Shown: in pieces, positions 45,719-54,701 of the stretch | Position numbering within the stretch: the stretch's first letter is position 1 | Layout of the letters: every line of letters begins with the position of its first letter | Assembly: GCA_017437065.1 (NCBI GenBank) | Contig: JAFSBX010000141.1 | Coordinates: 62,001-126,000 of the forward strand | Source: Lachnospiraceae bacterium | GTDB taxonomy: Bacteria; Bacillota; Clostridia; Lachnospirales; Lachnospiraceae | DNA length: 64,000 nt | Reading direction: 5' to 3' | Notes under the pieces: model-generated | Database searches by the model: none | What the model was told of the DNA's origin: nothing | The model's input: the letters and a program-made list of their open reading frames with translations, nothing else | Made by a program: the position numbers and the translations under genes

Positions 45719-47020
45719 GTGCAGGAACACTTATATAATATTTTTGGTGAAATCTGTATTATTATCATGATTGCGTTGATTGCTCATTATGTGTTTCTGG
45801 AACCAAAGTGGAGGAAATGGCAATATTATTTTAATTTTGCCGGTTTGTTTATATTAATATTGGCAGAGATATTGATAAAATCAGAAGAACGTGTATTAAT
45901 TTGTCTGTTGGTTGCAGGAATGAATATTTGTTTAGCAAGAAAGAAGCATCGTTTTCGAGGCTTTTTTTTGGTAATTCCGATTATGGGAATCAGTATGGGG
46001 ATTTTGATGCCGATTATGTGTCTTCCGGATGTATTGTTTCAAGTACCGGAAGTTATTGGTGCGATAATTGTTGATAGTTTGACAGTAATTTTATTGCTTT
46101 TCTTTAGCTGGAAAGGAAAAAAATGGCGGGAAAAGTTTGAATTGGAGATGCAATATCGAAAGTTGCAGAGATGGGAAAGCAGATTATTAATTTGTGTTGG
46201 AGTGTTGCTGTTTTGGCTGGTGGAGCCGTTGGTAGATAATGTTTTTTTAGGAAATTTGGAACCGGGTATGAAGGCTTATATTGTATTGAGCAATGTTAGT
46301 GCGTTGGTTTTAACAATTACGGTAATTGTGCTTGTTATGCAGGGAAATAAAAGTGCTTATTATGAAAATATTGCGGCTTTGAATGAAAAATATCTTCATG
46401 CAGAGATTCAGCATTTTCAGGCATACCGGCAGACACAGACGGAAACAAGAAGAGTGCGGCACGATATGAAAAATCATATGCAGTCGATGTTATATTTGGC
46501 GAAGGAAGAGAAATTTGAAGATTTAAAGAAATATCTGGAAACAATAAATTTATCTGTAGAACAGCTTGATGCGGAATTGCAGTGTGGGAATAGTTTAGCG
46601 GATGCTATTTGTAATGAAAAAAATCAACTGGCATTGCATAAAGGCATTTCATTCGAGATTGAGGGAAGAATGCCTGAGAGTGTGAAGATAGAACAGGTAG
46701 ATATTTGTACGATATTTGCAAATGCATTGGATAATGCCATTGAAGCACAGGATAATGAAAACATGAAAAAGAAGTGGATAAAGCTGGAGATATCCTGTCA
46801 GGGAGAAGTAGTATTCTTTCGTTTTACAAATCCGATGGACAGTACAAAGTTAAGATGTAAGCATATGGGTACTTCAAAGAAAGATAAAATAAATCATGGA
46901 TTTGGTTTGCAGAATATCCGATTTTCTGTGGAAAAGTATAATGGAGAGATGAGTACGACAATTTATGAAGACGATGCCGATAGTATATTTTCACTTGAGA
47001 TTATGTTAATGAACAGCTAA
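45719..47020 (+). CDS. GHKL-type sensor histidine kinase (AgrC-like)
   Basis: 433 residues. Six hydrophobic segments in the first 215 residues, a coiled coil, the phospho-accepting H248 in VRHDMKNHM, and a GHKL ATPase with FANALDNAIEA and GFGLQNIR. Such kinases often sense peptides. Starts with GTG. No agrB, agrD or prepeptide gene is visible. Confidence 0.9.
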   Translation: MQEHLYNIFGEICIIIMIALIAHYVFLEPKWRKWQYYFNFAGLFILILAEILIKSEERVLICLLVAGMNICLARKKHRFRGFFLVIPIMGISMGILMPIMCLPDVLFQVPEVIGAIIVDSLTVILLLFFSWKGKKWREKFELEMQYRKLQRWESRLLICVGVLLFWLVEPLVDNVFLGNLEPGMKAYIVLSNVSALVLTITVIVLVMQGNKSAYYENIAALNEKYLHAEIQHFQAYRQTQTETRRVRHDMKNHMQSMLYLAKEEKFEDLKKYLETINLSVEQLDAELQCGNSLADAICNEKNQLALHKGISFEIEGRMPESVKIEQVDICTIFANALDNAIEAQDNENMKKKWIKLEISCQGEVVFFRFTNPMDSTKLRCKHMGTSKKDKINHGFGLQNIRFSVEKYNGEMSTTIYEDDADSIFSLEIMLMNS

Positions 47021-47022
47021 AA

Positions 47023-47077
47023 ACCATTCACAACAAAACAGAGACCATTCACAACATAGTTGAATGGTTTTTCTTTT
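47023..47077 (+). promoter_or_regulatory. LytTR-type direct repeats overlapping a terminator
   Basis: ACCATTCACAACA occurs at 47023-47035 and 47044-47056, a step of 21 bases (two helical turns), as in ComE/BlpR/AgrA-type sites. A third, inverted piece GTTGAATGGTTTTT (47058-47071) pairs with either repeat to form an intrinsic terminator with T-rich tail ending the kinase gene. TATGAT at 47080-47085 may be the -10 of the CPBP gene. Confidence 0.7.
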
Positions 47078-47121
47078 TTTATGATACTCTGTATTCAAGA
47101 ACAAACTTGATGGAGGAAAAA

Positions 47122-48093
47122 ATGGAAGAACAAATAAAACGGAACAGGAAAAGTATACGGAAAGAGGCAGGCAGGATTGGCAGAGGATTGATTGGATATT
47201 CAATCATTTTTTTTGCGGCAGTCATTGTACATCTTATTATTTTAGAAGCTTGCTGGGCGAATAAATATCCGGGGGCAACGGAGCAGGATCCCGGATACCT
47301 TCAAATGTTAGAAAATTTTGAAAACAGTGGTACGTCTTCAATTATAGGAGTATGTCTGGGAGTATTGTTTCTGTTATTCTTCTTTAGGAAGACAATTACA
47401 GTATCCTCAATTATGCAAGCAGAGAAAAAAATGAACGGAGCTGTATTTTTGCAATTATTGTGTGTATTTATGGGTGGACAGCTCTTATTTAGCATTGTGG
47501 GTGAACTATTGGAAAAAGGATTAAATTTACTCGGTTATTCGGCAATGGCATGTATGGAAAGTGCGACAAGTGTAAGTACTACAGTTTCCATGTTTTTGTA
47601 TTCGGCCATTATCGGGCCGATTGTGGAAGAGCTGGTATATCGGGGATTTGTACTGCGAAGCTTTCAAAAATACGGAAAAATGGCGGCAATTGTGGTTTCC
47701 TCGGTGTTGTTTGGTGTGATGCATGCCAATATTCCGCAGAGTATGTTTGCATTTGGCGTGGGACTTGTATTAGGGTATGTTGCTGTGGAATATTCGATTG
47801 TGTGGTCGGTGGTATTGCATATTATTAATAACTGTATTTTCTGTGATGTATTCGGATGGGCTACGTCCGGGTTGAGTGAGCAGGTGCAGACAGTGTTGTC
47901 TACGGGCGTATTTGGGGTATTTGCTGTTGCAGCGGTAGTTATTTTGTGGAGAAAACGTAAGCTGGTTAAGATGTTTTGTGGCGAAAATCGAACAGAAAAA
48001 GGAATCTATGTGCATATTTTTTCTGCGGTTGGGATGGTGTTGTTTATTGCAGGTGAGTTGGGGATGGCAATTTTGATGTTGGAGAAGATGTAG
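47122..48093 (+). CDS. CPBP intramembrane glutamic protease (Abi/CAAX type)
   Basis: 323 residues and about eight membrane helices. Catalytic motifs: E169-E-x3-R (EELVYRGF), F-x3-H (FGVMHAN) and HIINN. Such proteases in Streptococcus and Lactobacillus accompany LytTR systems and often give self-immunity to bacteriocins or process peptides. ATG follows GGAGG at 47112-47116. Preceded by the LytTR repeats. Confidence 0.88.
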   Translation: MEEQIKRNRKSIRKEAGRIGRGLIGYSIIFFAAVIVHLIILEACWANKYPGATEQDPGYLQMLENFENSGTSSIIGVCLGVLFLLFFFRKTITVSSIMQAEKKMNGAVFLQLLCVFMGGQLLFSIVGELLEKGLNLLGYSAMACMESATSVSTTVSMFLYSAIIGPIVEELVYRGFVLRSFQKYGKMAAIVVSSVLFGVMHANIPQSMFAFGVGLVLGYVAVEYSIVWSVVLHIINNCIFCDVFGWATSGLSEQVQTVLSTGVFGVFAVAAVVILWRKRKLVKMFCGENRTEKGIYVHIFSAVGMVLFIAGELGMAILMLEKM

Positions 48094-48181
48094 AGCCTCG
48101 TTTAAAAAAGGTAGCGGTATATAAGGGTGTTGGTTTAAAAAAGAACGTTGATGATGTTGATGAATAAAATCTTCTTGACGT

Positions 48182-48234
48182 GAATTTTACCTTCAATTTA
48201 CGAAAGCATGATAGCGAGTTTGAAGGTCAAATTC
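48182..48234 (+). repeat. 15-base inverted repeat upstream of the EAL gene
   Basis: GAATTTTACCTTCAA (48182-48196) and TTGAAGGTCAAATTC (48220-48234) match at 14 of 15 positions around a 23-base loop. TATAAT follows at once (48235-48240). It may be an operator or RNA hairpin. Confidence 0.6.
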
Positions 48235-48270
48235 TATAATATGCGTGAAAGGTAAAATAAGGTGATAAAG

Positions 48271-49443
48271 ATGAGACTTTTAAAAGAAGATTTTAACGAC
48301 ATATTACAAAAACAAAGAATCAAACCGGTATTTCAGCCGATAGTTTCCCTGACTGATGGGAAAATAATCGGGTATGAGGCACTAAGCAGAATAGTGGAAC
48401 CACAGGAAATAAAGAATTCAGAAGAATTATTTCATTTGGCAGGACTATACGGAAAAATATGGGAATTGGAACAATTATGCCGAAGTAAGATATTAGAAAA
48501 GTATCATGTATTATGTGCGGAAAATGAGACCGGAAAATTATTTTTGAATGTAAATCCAATGGCAATTCATGATAAAGAGTTTCATGCAGGATTTACAAGT
48601 CAGTGTCTGAAACAGTATGGAGTGAATATGGATAATATTGTATTTGAGGTAACAGAGCGGAGTGCTGTAGAGGACATAAAAGGATTTAAGGATACAATCA
48701 GACATTACAAGTCGCAAGGATATGAAATTGCAGTGGATGATGCAGGTTCCTGTTATTCAGGATTGAATCTGATTTGTGATATTGTACCACATTATATTAA
48801 ACTTGATATGGAATTAATTCACGATATCCATAAGGAGCCGATAAAGTATGCTATGGTAAAATCCATGGTGGAATTTGCCAATTTAACCAATATACAGTTA
48901 ATTGCAGAAGGAATTGAATGTAAGGAGGAGTTAAAGACATTAATAAGGCTGGGAGTACATAACGGGCAGGGATATTTCTTAAGAAAGCCAAAGGAAGAGT
49001 TTGGGGAAATAGAGAAAACGGCAATGGAAGTAATTCAAAAATTTCAGAAGAAGGCTGTTTATGGAAAAAATAAAAATGCTGATGTGGGTGAATTTCGTCT
49101 GGTGGTATTTAAAATTGAAAATTATAAATCTTATTGTGCATATTGCGAAAAATACGGGGATGAAAAAGGTGACGAGATTATTGGTGTAATGAAAAAAGTG
49201 GTTGCTGAAAATTTAACAGATACAGAAACAATGGTAATGCTTGATAAAGAGACAATTGTTGCGGCAATAGAGAAGGGAAATTATAAGATAAAATCTGCTA
49301 CCATTGTAAGTATGTTTGGATATAGGATGAAGGAATGTTATACAAAAGAAGACTGGGAAAACGGAGGTATAGAAGGGACAAATAAACATGGTGAAAAGAG
49401 AATGTATCCTATTATAAATATTTGTTCGGAGAAATTGATTTAG
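48271..49443 (+). CDS. EAL-domain c-di-GMP phosphodiesterase with degenerate C-terminal domain
   Basis: About 390 residues. EAL domain (about 15-255): YEALSRI, NVNPMA, EVTERS, DDAGSCYSG, YIKLD, AEGIE and QGYFLR are all present, so the metal-binding residues are intact, though loop 6 is DDAGSCYS rather than DDFGTGYS. The last 120 residues (about 270-390) look like a worn GGDEF fold (KSYCAYCEKYGDEKGDEI) without a GGDEF loop. Start is ATG 48271 with AAGGTGAT. Confidence 0.85.
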   Translation: MRLLKEDFNDILQKQRIKPVFQPIVSLTDGKIIGYEALSRIVEPQEIKNSEELFHLAGLYGKIWELEQLCRSKILEKYHVLCAENETGKLFLNVNPMAIHDKEFHAGFTSQCLKQYGVNMDNIVFEVTERSAVEDIKGFKDTIRHYKSQGYEIAVDDAGSCYSGLNLICDIVPHYIKLDMELIHDIHKEPIKYAMVKSMVEFANLTNIQLIAEGIECKEELKTLIRLGVHNGQGYFLRKPKEEFGEIEKTAMEVIQKFQKKAVYGKNKNADVGEFRLVVFKIENYKSYCAYCEKYGDEKGDEIIGVMKKVVAENLTDTETMVMLDKETIVAAIEKGNYKIKSATIVSMFGYRMKECYTKEDWENGGIEGTNKHGEKRMYPIINICSEKLI

Positions 49444-49560
49444 AGGAGAGTTTGCGTATATCGGAATTAGAGAAAAGATATCCGGCAAGAATGTATTCAA
49501 TCGGATTATGAGTGCGGATAAATATTTTTATTTAAGATAAACTTATATAGTGGTGAAATT

Positions 49561-49599
49561 GCAGTACTGTGGGAAGAGGAGTTGCGGTGCTGTTTTTTT
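49561..49599 (+). terminator. Probable terminator after the EAL gene
   Basis: GCAGTACTG and CGGTGCTG(T) form a G-T-containing stem around a 14-base loop, followed by seven T. Confidence 0.5.
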
Positions 49600-49620
49600 G
49601 TGCAATTGTAAAGTTTGGAG

Positions 49621-49667
49621 TTGCATATGAGAAAAGAATATGATATGATAAAACAAACAAATGTTCG
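49621..49667 (+). promoter_or_regulatory. SOS-type promoter of the Y-family polymerase gene
   Basis: TTGCAT (49621-49626) and TATGAT (49644-49649) have a 17-base spacer. CAAACAAATGTTCG (49654-49667) overlaps the start of transcription and is one base off the Gram-positive LexA box CGAACNNNNGTTCG. Confidence 0.75.
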
Positions 49668-49694
49668 AGTGGAGTGAGAGGAGGTGCTTTCAGA

Positions 49695-50960
49695 ATGGAG
49701 CAAAAAGTATATTTATGCATAGACTTGAAATCATTTTATGCTTCCGTGGAATGTGTGGAGCGGAAGATGGATCCTATGACTACAAATCTGGCAGTGGCCG
49801 ACCCTGAGAGAAGTGAGAAAACAATTTGTCTTGCTATTTCGCCGTCCATGAAAGCACTGGGAATAAAGAACAGATGCAGGGTGTTTCAAATACCTAAGGA
49901 TGTAAAGTATACCATGGCACCACCGCGGATGAAGCTGTATATTGAATATTCCGCAGACATCTATGCGATTTATCTAAAATATGTTGCAAAAGAGGATATT
50001 CATGTATACTCCATTGACGAGGCTTTTTTGGATGTAACGAATTATCTTTCTTTATATCAGCTTACGGCAAAAGAGCTTGCAGTGCAGATTATGGAAGATA
50101 TAATGAAAAGTAAAGGAATTACGGCAACAGCAGGGATAGGAACCAATTTGTATTTGGCGAAAGTAGCATTGGATATTACAGCAAAACATGTGAAAGATAA
50201 TATTGGATATCTGGATGAAGAATTATATAGGAAAACTTTATGGAATCACAGACCACTGACAGATTTTTGGCGTGTGGGAGCAGGTACGGTAAAACGTTTG
50301 GCAGGTTTAGGAATTATGACGATGGGAGATATTGCCCATGCGGATGAAGACACGCTTTACCGTGTATTTGGTGTTGATGCAGAGTTATTGATTGACCATG
50401 CATGGGGCAGGGAATGCACTACAATGGAAGACATTAAGGCATATAAACCGAAAAACAGCTCCATGTCGAGCGGGCAGGTACTTTCCAGGGATTATAATTT
50501 TGAAGAATGTCGATTGATTGTAAAGGAAATGACGGATGCCCTTTGTCTGGATATGGCAGAACAGGGACTGGTAACACAATCCCTTTCATTGATGATTGGA
50601 TATTCTAACGAACTGGCAATGAAGCCGGCAGGCGGAACAACTGCAATGACGGTTTGTACCAATTCTTACCGGATGATTATACCATATGTGATGGATTTAT
50701 ATGAGCGGATTGTACAGAGAGATAAACCGATACGCAGGCTCAGTTTGACTTGTAATAATATTATGGATGAAGCTTATGAGCAGTATGATCTTTTTACAGA
50801 TTATGCGGAAGTTGAGCGAGACAGAAAGCTACAAAAGGCAGCGTTGGAGATTAAGAGACGTTTTGGAAAAAATGCCCTTGTACGTGGAATGGATTTACAG
50901 GAGGCGGGAACGACGATAGAACGTAATCAGCAGATAGGAGGGCATAAAAGCGGTGAGTAA
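49695..50960 (+). CDS. Y-family DNA polymerase (DinB/UvrX type)
   Basis: 421 residues. Catalytic acids are in CIDLKSFYASVE and SIDEAFLDVT, followed by HhH DNA-binding elements (RVGAGTVKRLAGLGI) and a little-finger domain. Performs lesion bypass. ATG follows GAGGAGGTG; upstream frame extension is ignored. Its partner YolD overlaps by 8 bases. LexA-type control is likely. Confidence 0.92.
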   Translation: MEQKVYLCIDLKSFYASVECVERKMDPMTTNLAVADPERSEKTICLAISPSMKALGIKNRCRVFQIPKDVKYTMAPPRMKLYIEYSADIYAIYLKYVAKEDIHVYSIDEAFLDVTNYLSLYQLTAKELAVQIMEDIMKSKGITATAGIGTNLYLAKVALDITAKHVKDNIGYLDEELYRKTLWNHRPLTDFWRVGAGTVKRLAGLGIMTMGDIAHADEDTLYRVFGVDAELLIDHAWGRECTTMEDIKAYKPKNSSMSSGQVLSRDYNFEECRLIVKEMTDALCLDMAEQGLVTQSLSLMIGYSNELAMKPAGGTTAMTVCTNSYRMIIPYVMDLYERIVQRDKPIRRLSLTCNNIMDEAYEQYDLFTDYAEVERDRKLQKAALEIKRRFGKNALVRGMDLQEAGTTIERNQQIGGHKSGE

Positions 50961-51315
50961 TTATAGGAATGTTCATCACAAAATGGACAGGGAAAATCGT
51001 GCAAAACAGTTTATGCCCTTCGACGCCTTAAAAGGATTTCGAGAGGCATTAGAGGAAAAGGAACGGATTGTAGTTCCGAAAAGAGAGCTATCGGAGGAGC
51101 AGAAAGAGGAACTGGATTTTAAGCTGCGGCAGATTCACAAGATGGATATCATTACGGTAGAATACTTTCAAGATGGTGAGTATGTGCAGGTGACGGGTGT
51201 GGTATCACGGATTGATGAGACAAGCAGGGTGATGAAAATTGTGAATACGAAAATTGCGTTTGAGGATATTGTGGATTTGCGAAAGGAAATAAGGATTTTC
51301 AGTGATTATACATGA
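50953..51315 (+). CDS. YolD-like protein
   Basis: 120 residues. YolD-family signatures FMPFDALKGFREAL and IVNTKIAFEDIVDLR. YolD proteins usually follow UvrX-type polymerases and may regulate or assist them. Starts with GTG inside the polymerase gene's end. Confidence 0.88.
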   Translation: MSNYRNVHHKMDRENRAKQFMPFDALKGFREALEEKERIVVPKRELSEEQKEELDFKLRQIHKMDIITVEYFQDGEYVQVTGVVSRIDETSRVMKIVNTKIAFEDIVDLRKEIRIFSDYT

Positions 51316-51442
51316 TAAAGAATTGCATTGAACAAAAATGTAAGTATGTTATAGTTTAGGCAGGGAAATCAAAAGCGAGGCGGCATACCTTCCACTTTCG
51401 GAGGGTCTACAGCCCTCCAGACGAAAGAAAGGAGGGTTGCCA

Positions 51443-51532
51443 ATGATTACATATGCGGATTTAATCCAAATAGGTATCTTCATTGTTGCACTTGTTGGTC
51501 TGTGTTATCAGATTTTCAAGGATAGAAAATAG
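51443..51532 (+). CDS. Small holin-like toxin, type I toxin-antitoxin candidate
   Basis: 29 residues beginning MITYADLIQIGIFIVALVG and ending in a basic FKDRK tail. A short hydrophobic helix with this N-terminus is the pattern of holin-like/TxpA-type peptides, which damage the membrane. The AAGGAGGG site (51429-51436) can pair with CCCTCC (51414-51419), hiding it in a hairpin, as in known type I toxins. A convergent hairpin and a minus-strand promoter follow. Confidence 0.75.
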   Translation: MITYADLIQIGIFIVALVGLCYQIFKDRK

Positions 51533-51565
51533 CCGCCACTACTGCGAATAGTGACGGCTGGTTTT
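51531..51565. terminator. Hairpin terminator after the toxin
   Basis: AGCCGCCACTA and TAGTGACGGCT form a stem around CTGCGAA, with GGTTTT behind. The stem could also serve the antisense strand. Confidence 0.75.
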
Positions 51566-51622
51566 GTAACTGGTCAATCATTAACGAGGTAAGCCGCTTC
51601 AGGTTTCCCTCTTTGTATTCTA

Positions 51623-51651
51623 AATATAACATTTCTGTTAAAAAAAAACAA
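51623..51651 (-). promoter_or_regulatory. Candidate promoter for an antisense antitoxin RNA
   Basis: On the minus strand TTGTTT (51646-51651) and TATATT (51623-51628) are 17 bases apart, and a transcript would run into the toxin's 3' end. The area is A+T rich, so the match may be chance. Confidence 0.4.
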
Positions 51652-51777
51652 TTAGTTTTCTTTATTCTACCTTGTTTAATGATTTACGCTAATTGTAGGC
51701 TTTTTTAGATATGTCTTGCTAAATCAAAACTGGAAATCCTTAAAAAACAATAAAAAAAAAGAAATTTTCAGAAAACT

Positions 51778-51820
51778 TTAGCACTCGCTTATTGACACTG
51801 CTAACAACTGGTGCTATATT
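51778..51820 (+). promoter_or_regulatory. clpB promoter with CIRCE-like operator
   Basis: TTGACA (51792-51797) and TATATT (51815-51820) have a 17-base spacer. TTAGCACTC (51778-51786), 9 bases, and CACTGCTAA (51796-51804) match the CIRCE element (TTAGCACTC-N9-GAGTGCTAA) except at two positions of the second half. HrcA is the expected binder. The rest of the 385 bases between toxin and clpB holds only the toxin terminator, antisense promoter and A-rich DNA. Confidence 0.75.
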
Positions 51821-51917
51821 GTGCATAGAACATGAAACAACTGATAAAATACATTATATGAAGGATGCTTTATATAAAACATGAGAAAGCATTGGTTTAG
51901 TGCAGAGAGGAGTTGCT

Positions 51918-54500
51918 ATGAATATTTCAAAATTTACCCAGAAATCCATGCAGGCGGTACAGCAGTGTGAAAAGCTTGCATACGAATATGGAAACCAGGA
52001 AATCGAGCAGGAGCATTTACTGTACAGTTTATTAACAATTGATGACAGTCTGATTTTGAAGCTGATTGAAAAAATGGAAATTAACACGGAGCATTTTGTA
52101 AATCGTGCCAAAACAGCTCTTGAGAAGAGAGTAAAGGTGCAGGGCGGTCAGGTTTACGTCGGACAGGATTTGAACAAAGTCCTGATTCATGCTGAGGATG
52201 AAGCAAAGGCAATGGGAGACGAGTATGTATCAGTAGAGCATTTATTCCTTGCCATGATAAAGAATCCAAACAGAGAAATGAAAGCAATATTTAATGAATA
52301 TGGCATTACAAGAGAGAGGTTTTTGCAGGCACTTTCTACAGTAAGAGGTAACCAGAGAGTGACAAGTGACAATCCGGAGGCTACTTACGATACGTTGGAA
52401 AAATACGGACAGGATTTGGTAGAAAAGGCAAGAAATCAGAAGTTAGATCCGGTAATCGGCAGGGATAGTGAAATTCGTAACGTGATTCGAATTTTATCCC
52501 GTAAGACAAAAAATAATCCGGTATTGATTGGTGAACCGGGTGTTGGTAAAACGGCAGTTGTGGAAGGGCTGGCACAGCGTATCGTGCGTGGAGATGTGCC
52601 ACAGGGGCTGAAAGACAAAAAAATATTTGCACTGGATATGGGAGCTTTGGTTGCAGGTGCAAAATATCGTGGAGAATTTGAAGAACGTTTAAAGGCAGTA
52701 TTGGATGATGTCAAGAACAGTGACGGACAGATAATTTTATTTATTGATGAGCTTCATACGATTGTTGGTGCAGGTAAGACGGATGGAGCTTTGGATGCCG
52801 GAAACATGTTAAAGCCGATGCTGGCAAGAGGCGAACTACATTGTATCGGTGCTACCACGTTGGACGAATACAGACAGTATATTGAAAAGGATGCGGCACT
52901 GGAGCGAAGATTCCAGCCGGTATTGGTGGATGAGCCAACAGTTGAAGATACGATTTCCATTTTAAGAGGCTTGAAAGACCGTTATGAAGTATATCATGGT
53001 GTAAAAATCATGGATAATGCATTGGTTAGTGCGGCTACGCTTTCCAACCGTTATATTTCGGACAGATTTTTGCCGGACAAGGCAATTGATTTGGTGGATG
53101 AAGCATGTGCGCTGATTAAGACAGAGCTGGATTCCATGCCGACGGAACTGGACGAGTTACAGCGTAAGGTGATGCAGATGGAAATTGAAGAAGCTGCCCT
53201 CAAAAAGGAAGAGGACAGATTGAGTAAAGAACGTCTGGAAAACTTGCAGAAAGAGCTGGCGGAGTTAAAAGAAGATTTCAATAACCGAAAAGCACAGTGG
53301 GATAATGAAAAGGCTTCTGTTGACAAGCTTTCCAAGCTGCGCGAAGAAATAGAAGCAGTAAACAGTCAGATTCAGATAGCACAAAGAGAAGGTGATTTAG
53401 AAAAAGCAGCAGAATTAAGCTATGGAAAATTGCCGGCACTCAAAAAACAGCTGGAAGCAGAAGAGGCTACGGTAAATGCGAAAGATTTGACCTTAGTGCG
53501 TGAAAGCGTGACGGATGAAGAAATTGCCCGTATTATTTCCAGATGGACAGGTATTCCGGTAGCTAAGCTGACAGAAAGTGAGAGAAATAAAACCTTACAT
53601 TTAGATGAGGAACTGCATCGTCGTGTCATCGGACAGGAAGAAGGCGTTACTAAGGTAACAGAGGCAATTATCCGTTCCAAAGCAGGAATTAAAGACCCGA
53701 CGAAACCGATTGGATCATTTTTGTTTTTAGGTCCTACCGGTGTAGGGAAAACGGAGCTTGCAAAATCTTTGGCGGCAGCTTTATTTGATGATGAGAACAA
53801 CTTAGTGCGAATAGACATGAGTGAGTATATGGAGAAGTATTCCGTATCCCGTCTGATTGGAGCACCTCCCGGATATGTAGGCTACGAAGAGGGGGGACAG
53901 TTGACAGAAGCGGTAAGAAGAAAGCCCTACTCGGTTGTTTTATTTGATGAAATTGAAAAGGCACATCCGGACGTATTTAATGTGCTTTTACAGGTGTTGG
54001 ATGATGGGCGTATTACGGATTCACAGGGCAGAACCGTAGATTTCAAAAATACCATTCTGATTATGACATCCAATATCGGTGCACAGTATCTGCTGGAAGG
54101 TATTGATGAAAATGGAAATATCAGAGAGGATGCGGAAGAGTTCGTAATGAATGATTTGCGGAATCATTTCCGACCGGAATTTTTAAATCGTCTGGATGAG
54201 ACAATTCTGTTTAAACCTTTAACTAAAGACAATATTGGTGGTATTATTGAGTTGATTATGAAGGATTTGAACAGAAGGCTTGCAGATAAGGAACTTTTTG
54301 TGGAACTGACACCGGAAGCAGAGAAATTTATTGTAGAAAATGCGTATGACCCTGTTTATGGTGCAAGACCATTAAAACGATATGTGCAGAAGTATGTGGA
54401 GACACTTGCTGCCAAGCTGATACTTGCGGATGTGTTGGAAACCGGGGATACGATTTTGGTTGAGGTTGCGGATGATGCGTTGAAAGCACGGAAAAAATAA
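51918..54500 (+). CDS. clpB: ATP-dependent disaggregase ClpB
   Basis: 860 residues, standard length. Clp N domain, two AAA+ modules (GEPGVGKTA and GPTGVGKTE Walker A motifs, with the VDEATERR/LDEIEKAH-type Walker B regions) and the M-domain coiled coil (about 405-525). Solubilises aggregates with DnaK. ATG 51918 follows AGAGGAG; an in-frame GTG at 51900 is not used. Controlled by a CIRCE-like promoter. Confidence 0.95.
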   Translation: MNISKFTQKSMQAVQQCEKLAYEYGNQEIEQEHLLYSLLTIDDSLILKLIEKMEINTEHFVNRAKTALEKRVKVQGGQVYVGQDLNKVLIHAEDEAKAMGDEYVSVEHLFLAMIKNPNREMKAIFNEYGITRERFLQALSTVRGNQRVTSDNPEATYDTLEKYGQDLVEKARNQKLDPVIGRDSEIRNVIRILSRKTKNNPVLIGEPGVGKTAVVEGLAQRIVRGDVPQGLKDKKIFALDMGALVAGAKYRGEFEERLKAVLDDVKNSDGQIILFIDELHTIVGAGKTDGALDAGNMLKPMLARGELHCIGATTLDEYRQYIEKDAALERRFQPVLVDEPTVEDTISILRGLKDRYEVYHGVKIMDNALVSAATLSNRYISDRFLPDKAIDLVDEACALIKTELDSMPTELDELQRKVMQMEIEEAALKKEEDRLSKERLENLQKELAELKEDFNNRKAQWDNEKASVDKLSKLREEIEAVNSQIQIAQREGDLEKAAELSYGKLPALKKQLEAEEATVNAKDLTLVRESVTDEEIARIISRWTGIPVAKLTESERNKTLHLDEELHRRVIGQEEGVTKVTEAIIRSKAGIKDPTKPIGSFLFLGPTGVGKTELAKSLAAALFDDENNLVRIDMSEYMEKYSVSRLIGAPPGYVGYEEGGQLTEAVRRKPYSVVLFDEIEKAHPDVFNVLLQVLDDGRITDSQGRTVDFKNTILIMTSNIGAQYLLEGIDENGNIREDAEEFVMNDLRNHFRPEFLNRLDETILFKPLTKDNIGGIIELIMKDLNRRLADKELFVELTPEAEKFIVENAYDPVYGARPLKRYVQKYVETLAAKLILADVLETGDTILVEVADDALKARKK

Positions 54501-54701
54501 TGGAAAGTATAGAAATTTTTCTTTAATATTGATACAAACAATGAAAAAGCAGGAAGAAAGGTAAAAGGAAAAAGTGTGCGGATTTTTTGGAAAGTGAGTC
54601 TGTACTCTTTTTCCTTTATTATACGAAAAGTGAATGACAAGCGGAAATGTCGAGTATATAATGGAAAAGTAAAAGGTATTTACTAATGTAGGAGGGGAAA
54701 G

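Noticed and set aside
48100-48262. c-di-GMP riboswitch before the EAL gene
   Set aside because: No GEMM-type conserved bases; only a simple inverted repeat is present.
51565-51585. CtsR box (GGTCAA) ahead of clpB
   Set aside because: Only one half-site is present and it is over 300 bases upstream.
54564-54617. 11-base inverted repeat after clpB (AAAGGAAAAAG/CTTTTTCCTTT) as terminator
   Set aside because: The loop is 32 bases, the arms are purine/pyrimidine runs and no T run follows on the plus strand.
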